Positions 10,501 through 25,500 of a stretch of DNA of 64,000 nucleotides are shown here, in pieces. A program made the position numbers and the translations under genes. The notes beneath the pieces were generated by a model that made no database searches, was not told where the DNA came from, and saw nothing but the letters and a program-made list of their open reading frames with translations. Origin of the DNA: Opisthocomus hoazin (lineage: Eukaryota > Chordata > Aves > Opisthocomiformes > Opisthocomidae). Location: NCBI RefSeq assembly GCF_030867145.1, contig NC_134414.1, forward strand, positions 63,895,397-63,959,396, written 5' to 3'. Positions within the stretch are counted from its first letter, which is position 1. The number at the start of each line of letters is the position of its first letter.

Positions 10501-13500
10501 TGAAGTAGCAACTCTTCCCTGGACATTAAGAATGCTTACTCAGTTTTAAAAAGTACTGATGGCTCTGAAAGGGACTTGCTGTGGTTGTTTATCAAAGATG
10601 CTGATCTGCAGTTATGCATATACTTCTTAAGTAAAATTGAAGCATTCAAGTAAATCTCCTCCTCCAATGCAAAACAGCTAATCTAAGGCCCTGGTTCTGT
10701 GACCAGCTGAGGAAGTCTAGTTCCTTGCCACTGGAAGGGAGAGATGTCATTCCTGTCTTCCTCAAGGCAATGTGTTCATGTCCTCCGCATTGTCCTGTCT
10801 GTGTTACTTCTTAAATCCTTTTTTGAGCTTATTAACTTGTCAGGAAACTATCCCGTGTTTTGCCAGACTAGCCTCCTGCTATGTTAGTGAGTTGAAGTGG
10901 CTTACAGAATTATGACAAGCGTGCACTACCTAGAGGTAAGCGGCAGGTCTGCTTGGCTTAGGGCAGAGAAAGGAGGAGCGGTAAGGTGTGTCTTCACTTA
11001 GTAAGCCAATGGAACAGCTCACAGCTGCCTGCCTCTCATGGAACTGCTTCCTGCCTTGCACAGGGACAACTAGAGTGTATCGGTAAAGCATAGCACCTGG
11101 CTGAAGTATCTGAGCTACAAATATGTGTGAACAATTCCATCTTTTTCTTTTTTCTTTTTCTTGTCCCCCCTCCAGAATTTCTTGGTTTGGCTAAACTTGA
11201 GTGAATTTTCATAGGGAGGAAAAGCTCTCCTGTTGATTCATGGTGAGAAAATACATGGCTTACTGTTGAAAGGGAGAGGTCTTGTTCCTGAAAGCACTCA
11301 CCTTCCTTTTGCTGTCTGATTGCGCAGTAAGACAGTTCAACTTGCTATACTGCTAAAAACTCCTCTTAACAATTTTTGGGGTAAGTCTTTTGCTATCTTA
11401 GCCAGTTTAATTGGTTTACTGTGCAAGCAGATAACTGCCAAAAACAGAATAAGGTAAACACTTGAAATGTGTTGGAACTGTGGGACTGGAATAAGGGAAG
11501 GGATTTTGAGACTGAAAGGGAAGAGTGAGAGACCTCTCCCTTTCCATAGCAGCAGGCTACCCTATCTGTAATTAATGTAGTTAATAGACCAACTAGTCTG
11601 AAACCACAGCAGGTTGAATTTCAGGCTCTTGCCTAAGAGACCTATTGACAAACTTTTATGAGAAGGTAAACATTGATATCCTTGCTTTCTGTTTGGAAAG
11701 AGCTTCTGTTCAAACTTAAAACAGTGTATCAGTCTGCATGCATTGTTTAAATCCTTGTAGCTCAGTTTTCAGTTGCTACACAGATAAAATTGTGGACCAG
11801 CTTAATTATAGGGAGAAGTACTGATCTCATCCATACTTTCATTTGTATCCTTTAAAGACTTTTATTACACAAAAGTTGTCGTGATGACTAATATGGCTTT
11901 AACTTGGTACGTTAAACTAAAACACTGGCAACTCTGATAATTGTATTATTCTTGTGCATGATTTGTTGCTATCTTGTAGTTTGAATGGTTGTTAGCCTTA
12001 AAGTGGTTTTGTCGTGTGGTCACTGTTTCTGTGGTGGTTAGTGTTTTATGTATGGTCCCAGCAGATAGAGTTCATTACACAAGATTCTACGTTTCAAGAT
12101 GTATAATTGCACAAATCTTGCATTTTCAGCTTTCCTTTACCTTATTCACACAACTCTGTGTATATGTATATCCATCAGAAGTGAAGAAGTGCTGTAACAT
12201 AACTGCTGATTATCTCCACTCTTTCAGTCTGGAATCGAGCTGTTTGTGAACAGGCTTGACTCTGTAGAGTCTGTCCTTCCCTACGAATATACTGCGTGAG
12301 TATACTACACTGTTTATGTCGTTGTCATCGTCAATTCTTCTAAAAAGATGAATTTACTTTATCTTGAAGGATTGTCTAAGTCTTGCTACAGCAGTTTCCC
12401 AGTGACGAATGTCTTATTTATTTAGCTAGTGTGAGTTTCCAAATCTAGACTTTCAGTGAGCAGATGGATGCATATATTGCTTCCTTATTCTCAGTTGTCT
12501 TTACACATACTTTGGAAGTAGTGCATGGATTCATAGGCCCTCATGTAAGTTGAATTGCTGCTTTAGGGTAACTTAAGTTTAAAATGTGTGTGTATATATA
12601 TATATATATATAATATTTACTCTTCTGCATTAGTTGTCATTTTATAGATCAAACTATTACTGCTGTCTTTAGCAGCCTATGGCCAGATGAGTTAAAGTGG
12701 TAATGAGGTGTGAACCTCATATCAGTTACCTTAATGAGGTGTTAAATGTTTCCTTGGTACACATCATACGAGTGCACAAAATGTATTGTTGCCTGGTACA
12801 ACTATGTAAAGTTGTTGCTTGAAAGAATATTTTGACTGTTAGTATTGAAGAGGTTAAGCACTAGTTATGTCTGCATTTTAATTAACACAAATGTGATATA
12901 CTTGAAATTAGGTTGTAAAAACTTGGGGGGTGTGCTATTAAATGTGTTGGTGAATAAAACTGCAATAACCTGTTTAATAGTACTTGTTGTAAAGGAACTC
13001 TCTGTATGTGTGTGAATGTGTGTAGGTACTATTACTTTTTTTTATAATTTCACCTCTTCCCCCAAGAATCTGGCCTGCATGCTTTTCTCTCATGGCTGTC
13101 ATGAAACTGAGAAGGTTTACTGTGCAAACAGGAAACTTTTAGTTACTTAAGGAAACTTTTATGATACCATGTTTAATATAAACTGAGTCCTGAAATAGCT
13201 GATGAAGAGATTTGAGTGTTGGGGTTTTTTGTGGGTTTTGTTTGGTTTTTTTTCGGAATGGGACTGTCATTTTCACATGTTGCTTTCAAGAGATTGAAGG
13301 ATTCAAGAAACTCTTGTCTAGAAGGAAAGCTGTATAGTTCCTTTACCTGTGATTAAGGTGTGGATTTGGGAGTGCTGTTTGAGGTCTAATATTTGCAGCT
13401 GATAATATTTTATTAACTTTTGTGTCTTTTTGCTATTTCAGGTTTGATTTTTGTCAAGCAGAAGGAAAGAAGCGTCCCTCTGAAAACCTTGGCCAAGTAT

Positions 13501-16500
13501 TGTTTGGAGAGAGGATAGAACCATCTCCTTACAGGGTGTGTTCTCTGACAAGGGGTGTTCGGTAATATGTACGTTCAAATGTAATCAAAGGAGATCAGAA
13601 TATTGAAAATCCTCTTCACGAGGGCTTTATCTCAAAGAGCTTCAAAATTTGAAATTCCACGTAGCAGAAATCTGTCAGTTTAACTTAATTGTAACTATGC
13701 ATTTTGCGTCATGAAGCTGTAGATTGAAATGCTGTAGACGTTGTCTTCTTTCTTTGGAGCCTGCCGAACCCTGATTATTGCTCCTCGGCTGTCCCCTTTT
13801 CAGAAGCAATTGAGTACTCTTATTTCTTAGAACCATATCTGAAAATATTGCAGCTGTAAAATGGAAGAATTAGAAGTGGTGTTAGCCAGCTTGTCTTTTG
13901 TGGTGACTGAAGCTCTCGCTTTCTCCGATACACGTAGTAGGAGAGGAAGTTATCAATTGAATCTGCCCTGGACAGCATTGCTGCTGTGAGGTCAAATGAC
14001 TTGTCTGGTAAATCACTGCAGAAAACAGGTTTTGATCAGTAACAAGCAGCGCTGAGTATAGGGCTCCTACAGTGGTCACAGGAAGATTTTCTAGCACACA
14101 CCAATAAAAATCTCTGAAGGCTTAATATACATAGTCTTGGTAATTTGTTAGGTGTTTTTGTTGTATCAGTATAGGCAATTATAATTATATAGGGGAAACT
14201 TGTGAAATACTGAACTTGCACAAAGTTTGTTACAACATTTTTGCTCGTATGTCTTTGGTTTTTCTTAGTTCACATTCAACAGGAAGGAGACATGTAAATC
14301 TGTTTGTACAAAAACATATGATACCACAAAGCCAGAAGATAAACAGAAATTAGACTTTTTGAAAAAAAGTATGCTACTGAATTATCAACATCATTGGTAA
14401 GTTGATATCAGAATTCGTAGATTGGTTAGTCTAATATGTTGGTGATCATTTAGTTTATGCTTTTGTGTTTACAAGATGATACAGACTGAACACTGGGTTT
14501 TTGCACTGAGTCTATTACTCTTCTGTTCTTGCAAATGATGTTACATTGTTTGTTGTCTTCATAAAATATTTCCTTCAGTTGAAGGATAAGCACCAGGTAT
14601 TATGTGAACAAGTGCTGCCAAACAAAGTTTTTGTGCTGCCTCTGTGCTTGCCGCAAAATACTGCTATTTCTTTGCATCTGTAAATGTAGAAGTTAATCCT
14701 GCCCTAACTTGAGAAGAGTCTTAAAGGACCTTCATTCGATTGCTGTGTTGTCTCCATTTTCCTCAAAAGCCTTTGTGCTCCCCTTCAAATATTGTGTCCA
14801 GGAGATAGGATCAATGGTGCTGAGAGTTTTATGCAACGTTTGTTTATCTTGCAGGATATGCGAGTGAAAGGTGGCCAATGAAAGTTAATTAGTGAAATGT
14901 TTTTGAGGAATGCATGAACACTTGGTCCTTTCCTGTTCTCTGAGTCCCTCTGTAACCATCTGAGTCATCTTGGAGCGTTCTAAGGCTGTTTCTGCTTGGA
15001 CATTGATGTCCTCTTCTGATGGGCATGAAGGGTGGGGCAGGGCTGAATGTGTGTGTTGAATCTCATGTGGATTTTCCGTTAGGATTTAGCCATGCTCTGC
15101 ACCCACATCCAATAGCTGGGAAATGTTTATCAGCAGGCCCCGTCTTAACGTTGGAAATACCCAGCGACGCTATCTGCATTTGTATAGCGCTTTGCATGTT
15201 GGTGTGCTGTGCAGCCTTCAGGTGCAAGGGTAGAAGGAACAACTTGGGGCATGAAGTTGTCAGAGCTCCCGTGGCATGTCTTTGCAAGTAATACATGAGC
15301 ATAATTAACCAATGCTGCCCGTATGATTCCAAATGTGTGCTCCGTGCTTCGCAGAAACAAAGGTTTCAGTCTTCATCAATTACATTAAAACTTTCTGGAT
15401 ATATTAGAAGAAATGCAGGTGAAATGTTGAATGTTGCCATTGTTGGTAAGTGTTTTTCTGTAATGTCATATTCCATTTCTTCTGTTTTGAAACAGCCACC
15501 CATGCTGGAAAGGCACGAGTGGGTTTTCTGCTGCTCTTGAGAACTGATGTAGGATATCACTTTTTAGGGATAAACTGTGCCTCACTGATGTAAATCTGTC
15601 TGGGAACCTCTTGAAAATCAGTGTAGTTGGAAGTTGATAGATTAGGTCAGAAGGGTTCACAGGCAATAGCCATATGTTCATGTAGGTGAACCAGAAAGTA
15701 ATAAGGAAACCCTGAAAGGTACAGCTACTTTTGTAGAGATTCGACGTGTATATGCCTAGTGCTTAAATAAGTGGAGCTTCAAACATGAAGGATTTAGTTA
15801 TATTCCTGTTAAGTACTGCATATATTTATAATATTTACACCACTTCCAATTGCACTGATGCATGTTGGTCTGGCATAAAGCTTCAGCTTTAAAAGTTTGT
15901 CTGTGTTTTGGTGTATAAATGAAAAATAGTTTCTCAAGGCTATGATCCTGTCACTCTTTGAAATAAATTAAATTTATTTATTTATTTTTTTTAGGAAAGC
16001 CCAAAACTTAAGCTGACAGAAACTGAAACAGAACTGTGTAAAACTAATCACACAGAAAAGTGCTTTAGACTGGGGTTTTTTCCCCCCTTGGATTAAATTT
16101 TTACAAATATACATACTATATTGAAGTGTATTTTTTAGCCTGTACAACTAATTTGATATGACTGTTCAGATTTTAGTAAGATGTAGTTTTGTTTTTCAGT
16201 GTGAAATCTTCCCTTTAAATTTAGGGTGGTACTTAGATTCTTAGTTCTTTTAATACCTTTTTTTTTTTTTTTTACTAGGCCCACTGCCCTAAAACTTTAG
16301 ATAATCAGTGGCATGAGGAATCCCTGTTTATGTTTGTATGGTAACGATAGTCCTCCTCAGCCACAGCTTCACAAAGTGGAAGCGGCTGGATTTTTTGAGG
16401 AATGATGCATGGTCCGAGAGTATGGTACAGGGGTATGTTCTATGGGGATCAGCAAGGTAGAGTAAGTGAGGATTTAATAGAGGTTTATTATCCAGTTTCA

Positions 16501-19500
16501 ATTTATCATAAAAGTCCTGGGGAACACAGATCGTGCAAGGTACTTTTAAGGTTTTAAAAGCCACTTAATAAGATTAGGAATTGACATACTGAATTGGACT
16601 CAACAGCTATACTGATACCTTGGCTGACAGTGTTCATCAGCAGATGTTCTTGAGAGACCTGTAAGAATACTTGTACTGAATATTTGCCCCACATGTGTAA
16701 TCTCTTCAAGCCATTTTAAATTTGAAGATTAACTGTGAAAAATGATTTGCTTCTTAACCTGTGAATTTGTTCCAGCATTGCTGCTTGAAGGCAGCTCAGC
16801 ATGTCTTTGCTGCGGAAGATGCAAAGGAAAGCCTTTACCCCAGCCAAACTCATTTACAATAGGTTAATGCTTTACCTGGTTTTGATTATAAAATTAAAAT
16901 ATTAAAAAAAGCAAGAGGTATCTCTAGGATGTATTATGGAGGCAAAATTCCAAATATGGTCCAAATGTAATGAATCTGCATCTGGAACAGCTCCTAATTA
17001 GCAACTTAATTGTATCGCATAGTAGCATGGTGAAGTGAGTAGGATTTGGTTGGTGCTGCTGCTGGTGACTGTGATAGTCTTTGTAATCTCCTGAGAACCT
17101 GGGAACTGTGTTTTTGGAGGGCCTGTCTTCACCTCTTCCGCTGTGTCAGTATGAGCCAAGAACTTTGCTACTTATTTCTGCCCGGTAGCTAATGGTACGG
17201 ATAATGCAGATCTCTTTATCTTCTTTGGACAAAGGCACCACATTCTTTACCCCCATTTGTTCATGTCCTTTAAAAAAAGTGCTTTGCTTTTGTTGTCTGA
17301 AGTGATAATTCCTGTGTTTAATTAGGTAATGTTCTAATAGGTAATATCTAATGAAGTATTATCAGGTATCTGATAACATTAATAGCCTAGTGGTTATAAT
17401 GATCGGACATTTAATTGTAAAGGTTATTCAGTAGCTTGGTAAGTTTTACAAAATATGTGTGGTGTTAACTTTCAGGGGGTTGTCCTTTTTTGGTCTAGTG
17501 ATGCACAAAAAGTGGCAGTTGTCTCATGTCTTCATGTGTGAAGTTTATTAACAGACCTTTAAAAACATACCTTGGAGCAATTAATGTTGCTCTAAGGGCA
17601 GCTACTGAATTTTAAGTCTTCTTTGAATGACTCTTTTGGGATTTATCTTTCAGCTAGTTGAAACACTTTGTAACATAAAGAAACGGGTTTGGGTTTTTTC
17701 AGTAGTTCCTTTTACAAAGGGACCGGTCACCATGTTGGGTATCTTTGTGTTTAAAAGTATATTTTTGGTTTTGACATTTGTACGGTTTGTAGCATGTTGG
17801 ATACTGTTTGTATCTTACTCTCTTATAATTTTCCGCAACTCGTCATGGAGGTGTGAGGTTCTTCCACAAATTTTTCATTGGTACTGAACTATAAACCTGC
17901 TGGGCTCAGGACTTTTAGGTAAATAAATATAAATCTTGTAAGATGATAATATAAAAGCAGCAGGTAGACAGTGGAGGGAGGTTCAAAAGTGATTGCTTTC
18001 CCAAATGTGTGGTGGCTTATAATTTTTTTGCTCATGTAAACCATTTAGTTAGAATACTGCATACTCTCGGGGAATTACAGCTGAGGTCAATGATCAGGAA
18101 TTTGCTTAAATAGAAAAGAAAAAGTTAAACTTGCACTTTAGCTTTAATGCCAAATGAAAGTTTAAAGAGTGCCATGTAAAATGTATTTTGCATTGGAAGA
18201 GCAACAAGGAAGCTGGAGAATTAATATGTGTGTAGGCAATTTTTTTTGTTTTGTGTTTTGTCTTAAACTTGAAATTAAGTTCATTTTAGCTGCTTTAGTG
18301 GATGATTTTGGCCATTATTAAAGACGAAATAATGAAATGTTAATTTGCTATGACTTTGGAATGGAAGAGTTTTATATATTGGGCTGTATTTGTAAGGGGG
18401 CTCCAGAAACCAGTCCAGTGAGTAGAATGTTGCGGTGGTCACAGCGTAAGCCTCCTATTTCCAAGCCACCTTCTGAAGAAATTGATTGAGTTTTAAAATA
18501 TTTTGTTCCAAAAAAGATAGTTTCAATTTAAGAGCTACATGCTCGTGTCTGATTTGGATATTGGATTGGCTGTGGGTGCAATTTCATGGGTTAAGATCTG
18601 AAGGACATACTATTTTTGTAGTTAATCTTACAGTAATGAATGTGGCAACATTAATGTTAGTCTGGTTTGGTTTCCACTACACTCTGTATTTTGAAAGATT
18701 GTGGAATGTCACTCTGCCATTTACAGGATTGTGGACAATATGCCTGTGACCTGGTGTTATGATGTTGAAGATGGCCAGAGGTTCTGCAATCCTGGTTTCC
18801 CTATTGGCTGTTACATTACAGAAGACGGCCGTCCAAAAGATGCCTGTGTTATTAATGTATGTTTATGCAATTATTTTTTTTAATACCCTATTTTTACTAA
18901 TTTAAAGACTGGCATTTCTCCTATGTTATGTTTCTATGGTGAGTCCTCACTATCTTAAGAACCCTTGTTGCCTAAAACTAGGGGTTTTGATATCTCTGCA
19001 AGTACCACAGTTTGTAAGCCTCACCTAAGCCTAAGAACTTTGTCTGTTCTGTTGCATTATACAGAAGGGCTCTAAAAGATAGAGGGAAGAGATGAACCTG
19101 CATAGCATTTAGTAGATGTAAAGGGTGAAGGAGAAGAAAAACATGTCATCCTTCATTGCCTAAGAAGTCTAAACATTTGAAGGCTTGGACTGTACATTTT
19201 TGTGGGATAGACATGTTTTCATGGAAGCAGGTTTGCAGAGACGTGTTTATACCTCTGCATGGAAATTAATACTTCTTGAAGGGTTGTGTGGGCTAATGGA
19301 AGAAGGCAGAGTATAAGGTTTCTGAGTGAACAAAGCTTCTCCTGTGAGAGGCAGATCTATTGGATTGACTGGAGGAGGTCAAGATAAATGCACTGTAAGC
19401 ATTATGGAGATAAGAATGCAACAGAAAGTCCAGAATATCTTTAAATTACCGCAGACCTCTTCCATGGAGAGGTCCCTGAGAACCTGGAATAGGTTTTAGG

Positions 19501-22500
19501 CTTTATCAGAATGGTTGGTTTTACTTAATAAATTTTACCAAAGACGACAGTTTTTCTGCAGTTTCTAGTTTTGTTTCCTTGCCTCCATATGTGTTGGTTT
19601 CAGAGGCTCCATATGAATGGATGCATTTATGAGCAAATATGTAGTCTGGCAATATTTTTAAAATTTTGTTTAAATACTTGCTTTTAATAAAGGGAAAATA
19701 ACCTTTGAAGGAGTAACTGAAGGACTGTAGAAGAACACTTCCTTTATATAACTATTATAATTAGGCTGCTTTGTAGAAAGGGGTGGGGATAGAACCCTGA
19801 AAAAGTATGAGTGGAACTTCAGTAGACACAATGCTTGTGATTTAACAGCCTCTCTAAATGACTCAATTCCAAGCTGTTTCCCTTCACCTGAGATTTGTAT
19901 TCAGCATTCTTGGCTGCTTTTTGTAGTTCATCTCTGTGCATCTTTGGTTTCAAATGCCAAGGTGGTTCTGTTACAGAGAGCAATTACATTGTTTGTCTTG
20001 GAAGGTTCTATTTAATCTATGAAAAATATATGCGTTGTTTTAAGATAGCTGATGTTTATGGAACACTTTTGATGTGAAAGTTGTCACGTAGTTATCTGTT
20101 CAATTTGCTACTTCAATTAAATAGGACATCTTGAGTTACTGAAATATTTTAATAAATATTTAGATATATATATATAAATACATCTTATATTTAAATAATT
20201 TTTTCTACTTTTCAATTGTAGGAGACAGTTCTTAGCATTAAGTCTTCTGTTTTGTCTTTTTAATGGAAGGAAGCACTTCACTGTCTTTGCATTCCCAGAA
20301 TCCCACCTTCATACTGTAGGAGAAGTTCTTTACAGAAAAACTGTATGCAGTCTAAGATTCTGTTACGTAAGCTTCTGCCTAAGGCTTTTAGATGTCTTTA
20401 TCTTTTTGATTTTTTAACATCGTCTTTGATCATTGCAGTCAGAATTTCACGAGAAAGATACTTTTTATATCTTCAACCATGTTGACATAAAAATATATTA
20501 CCATGTTGTGGAAAATGAAGCACTGGGAGCAAGACTCGTTGCTGCTAAACTTGAACCAAAAAGGTTAGTACTCGGAAGTTACTTGTCATCAAACAGTGAT
20601 CTATCCCAAGATACTTGCTTTGATTTGGGAACCTGTTGCTAGTCAGAAATGTTTTCAGGTTGTGACCGGTAGATTAGCTTTCCTGTTGATTGATGTAGTG
20701 TAATGTAGGACAGTCTTAACACAAATTTGTTCTGAATTCAATAGATCTTTGTGCACTATTTCCCATTTGGGACAAAAAAAAAAGGTTAAAACCCCTATGG
20801 AAGTGGTATGTGTTCAGTGAAGCAACTCTCATTTCCCTACTGGGGAACACTTTGCCTTGTGACAGAACAGGCCTCCAGTGCCTGAGGCAGGAGTGATCGG
20901 AGTGCAACATTCAATGTCTTCAGTAACCGGTGTTTGAATGGAATGATTTCGCAGATACACTTGTCAGTTGTTCTGGTGCCTATGTGGCTTTTGCACAACT
21001 GATGTTTGTTTTATTACTTCTTTTCTTTTGTATTCTTGGTATAACTGAGCTTGTTGCGTTGTTGGTCCAGCATCATGATGAAAGTGGTTTTTTTTCTGGC
21101 CGAAGTTAGTAATTCTGTTGTTGTAACTTTCTGAGTGTTTTGGAGGTTCTTAGCACTACTCAGACTTCTGTAATTTTTGGTGCTCTGCTTTAGAGACTGT
21201 GCTTTCTGTAGTTTTCTTTTTAGAAGAGACAACCTTTGTTTAAAAAGTTCAAGTATCAAAAAGTCCTGTGCTTATGATACATTCCTTATGAGTTCTGAAA
21301 TTTATGGGGCATTAAGAACAGTTTTTATATTTAAGGGAAGAATTCTGGATGCAACTGATGCTTTTGTAAGATAAATGAATTCTTTCTTAAGAGTGTTGCC
21401 AGTCAAGCAGGTTTCATTCTGTGTTTTTCTTCCTGCAGTTACAAGCATACTCATGCAGACAACCCTGATTGCTCAGGAGTACCCATGGATATAAGTAATA
21501 AGGCTAATGGAGAAATCAAAATTGCTTACACATACTCAGTTTCTTTTGAAGTGAGTACTAAGCTTTCTGTGGTACTAAGCTGTCTTAAAATCATAGAATC
21601 GTTTAGGTTGCAGGAGACAGTCAAGATCATCGAGTCCAACCAAGTCATGCATTAATACTCTGAATTATATAGATGAACAACTAAAATTATCTAAGTAGTA
21701 AATTTGTGGGTTTAAAACTTTATTTGAACTGGAATGTTAGAGATGGCTTGGGATTTAACCACACACTTTACAATTTTGCTTACTGCCCCATACATTGAAT
21801 ATGAAATGCATATGTGTTTTCTGAAAGAGTCACACTTTCCGTGTTTGCCTAGGTTGTCTGGTAGATTATTTTTCAATCCAAGCTGTCAAGTCTGAGAAAT
21901 GATGTGTTTCAGCAAATTATTGTTGTAGGTAGGTTGAAGTTGACAATTTTCTGCTTTCCTGCTGCAAATGTTTCTCTTCCTCCCATGGAAATCAGCAAAA
22001 GAGTAGCAAGCTGGTATACTTTATTCCTCTGTTCTCTATTTAAAAGCAGAGAAGCAGTATATCTGGCAACTGCAGGGAGCAGTGGTACTTGAATATGTCT
22101 CATTCTGGTGACAAGCAAGAGAGACTTTTAAAATTTTTTCTTTTTAATGGAGTTTACTGGACAAACTGTTTCCCACTCTTTCCCAAACTATTTCCCAATT
22201 AGTCTAAGACTTCAAAATGCAAGTGGCTCATAAAAAGAGTGCAGATTATAACTAATTGGATTTCTTGACTCCTGGTGTATGTATTGAGGGGATAGCTCAC
22301 ATACAGGTGTTCGTATTTTCAACCTCGATAATTCTGTGATTCTTCTGGATGTGAAGGAATCTACTGGGTTTTTTTGTTGTTGTTGTTAGGACTTTAATCA
22401 AAATCTCAGCAATTATTAATAGATTAAAAAATAGTAATAAGGCAATTTTTATTTTTGTTTAACCTTGTTCTTATTGCAAGGGCAGTCGTGTCTTTCAAAA

Positions 22501-25500
22501 TGGTAGGCCATTGTTAAATCAAGGCTCTTCATGTATCTGTCTTAATTCTAGACTTATAGCCTGCTGTAGGATTTGACACTGTCTTTCTGGCTTTCGACAC
22601 TGTCTCCCATAACATCCTCCTAGGGAAGCTCAGGAAGTGGGGGCTGGGTGAGTCGTTGGTGAGGTGGATTGAGAGCTGGCTGAATGGCAGAGCTCAGAGG
22701 GTTGTCATCAGTGGCGCTGAGTCTAGTTGGAGGCTGGTAACTAGTGGTGTCCCCCAGGGGTCGGTACTGGGCCCAGTCTTGTTCAACTGCTTCATCAATG
22801 ACCTGGATGAAGAATTAGAGTGTAGCCTCAGCAAATTTGCTGATGACACAAAACTGGGAGGAGTGGTGGATACACCAGCAGGCTGTGCTGCCATTCAGCG
22901 AGACCTGGACAGGCTGGAGAGTTGGGCAGAGAGGAACCTGATGAGGTTCAACAAGGGCAAGAGCAGGGTCCTGCACCTGGGGAGGAACAACCCCATGCAC
23001 CAGTACAGGCTTGGGGCAGACCTGCTGGAGAGCAGCTCTGCAGAGAGAGACCTGGGAGTGCTAGTGGTTGACAGGTTGACCATGAGCCAGCAGCGTGCCC
23101 TGTTTGCCAGGAAGGTCAATGGGATCCTGGGGTGCATCAAGAGGAATGTGGCCAGCAGGTCGAGGGAGGTTCTCTTTCCCCTCTACTCTGCCTTAGTGAG
23201 GCCCCATCTGGAGTACTGTGTCCAGTTCTGGGCTCCCCAGTTCAAGAAAGATGAGGAGCTACTGGAGAGAGTCCAGCGGAGGGCTACTAGGATGGTGAGG
23301 GGACTGGAGCATCTCTCCTATGAGGAAAGGCTGAGGGAGCTGGGCTTGTTCAGCCTGAGGAAGAGAAGGCTGAGAGGGGACCTTATAAATATCTCAAGGG
23401 TGGGTGTCAGGAGGATGGGGCCAGACTCTTTTTAGTGGTGCCCAGCAACAGGACAAGGGGCAATGGGCACAAACTGAAGCATAGGAAGTTCCACCTGAAC
23501 ATGAGGAAGAACTTCTTCCCTCTGAGGGTGACAGAGCACTGGAACAGGCTGCCCAGGGAGGTTGTGGATTCTCCTTCTCTGGAGATATTCAAGACCCGCC
23601 TGGACAAGGTCCTGTGCAGCCTACTGTAGGTGACCCTGCTTCAGCAGGAGGGTTGGACTAGATGACCCCCAGAGGTCCCTTCCAACCCCTACCATTCTGT
23701 GATTCTGTGATTCAGTTCAGCTGTGGTGAAATGGAGACTAAATAGTTGATCTTCAAAGTTAGTTGGAGGCTAGCATTGAGTTAGGGTGTGGGATCCACTG
23801 CCACTGTCATATGAAGTACACAGTAAAACACTGGTCTTAAAATATCATTACATTGCCACAGTTTCTCAGGCATGAACCCTTTTTATCTCTTATAAGCTAT
23901 TATAGCAGTGTTTGTAGAATTACCATGATTATTCTTTAGTAATGTACTGGATTAGATGGTGAAGTTCAAAATACAATAAATAAGATAAGAAAAATATGCA
24001 GAAAGGGTTAGGTATGACTTACTAATTATATTTTGAGAAATTATATCATTTATGATGCTGAAATTAATTTGTGCACTGAAAAGCAAGTACTTCTGGAAAC
24101 CTGTGAGAAGGTAGTAATTAAGAATTACCTTAGCTTCATGCTATTATATTGTTTCTCTCTAAAAAATGACATGCCCAGCCATGTCTGTGTTACCATCCTG
24201 TGCACACTGTTACATCACTTGGAGGTCATCTTCTGAAATTCCATCAAGTTGACAAATCGGGCAATCTCAGGAAGACAGAAAAAAGGCAGTGTAGGTATGG
24301 GGGAGGATGCGATTCTGTCCTAGAATCGTTGATATTGACTTAGAAACTCGTTGCTTGCTCTGAGACCTAGTTTTACCTCAGTGAGCCAGATATTTAATCT
24401 TGGCTCAGTTTTTTAACCTGCTGGGTTTTGTTTTTTCAAATATTTGCTTTACTGGAAAGCACTTGTTCTCTTGTAGATTAGAAATTAATGAAATAGCATC
24501 CTGTCAAAAAGACACATAGCCATTTTTATTAATTGATATTAGTGTTAATGGTTTGTTTAATAGCAATCTTAGGTTGATCATCACTGTTTATTCCTTTTTT
24601 CATGTTTACTCTGCAAAATAAAGAAATGCTGTCATTGGAGTGTTTCTGATCAATGAATATTCAGTCTCAATAAGTATAATTCATTGAAATGCCTGAAGGA
24701 ATAGTTTGTTTCCCTCTACTAACAATGTAAGGTCTGTAATATTGTCTCCCCATCTGTCTTGCAGTATAAGCTGAATGTAACTGGATTGGCAGTTGGTACT
24801 GAAACGAGATTGTATGAAAGCAAAGGATAATTTGGGCAGCGCGCAGTCTAGAAAGTGCCATATTGTGCTGGAGACTATGTAGCAGAGCTTAGTTTCTCAG
24901 TGTCAGTGGTGTTGACTTACACTAAAAAATGAATGTTCTTTTGTTATTCTGCTAGTCATCTGAATGCCAGATAAATTAATGTAATTCGTGAAGGGAAGAA
25001 GCACAATCAAATTAATTTGGTAGACCTTTATGTCTTAAGACATGGATGCTCAAGACTATTCAGAAAATATTGTGGTTTAGATTCTGTGGTCAAATCTTAG
25101 GTTTGTTTTTGGTAGCTGTTAGTAAATTATTCCCTTTAAGGCATGCAACATGAAATTTCCAATTTGTCATGAGATATAAGATTGCTTTGCATGAACATCA
25201 ACTTGTAAATTTATCAGTTGGATACTGACTGTATCTGAAACTGATGTGTTTATTCTTTCAGGAAGAAAAAAGTATAAGGTGGGCATCAAGATGGGATTAT
25301 ATTTTGGAATCCATGCCTCACACTCATATTCAGTGGTTTAGGTGAGAAGAACGTTTGTCTTCAAGTGTACTGTACTGAAGTGTTTACATTGCAATTTGGA
25401 TGTTGATGGTGTTTTTTTGGTTTTTTTTTTTCAGTATTATGAATTCCTTGGTGATTGTCCTCTTTCTGTCTGGAATGGTAGCTATGATTATGTTGAGAAC

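Noticed and set aside
17627-17887. 86-residue hydrophobic frame in TM9SF2 intron 4
   Set aside because: It is a T-rich intron translated into F, V and L residues. It lacks exon-like splice sites and does not resemble any TM9 segment; the known segments are all accounted for elsewhere.
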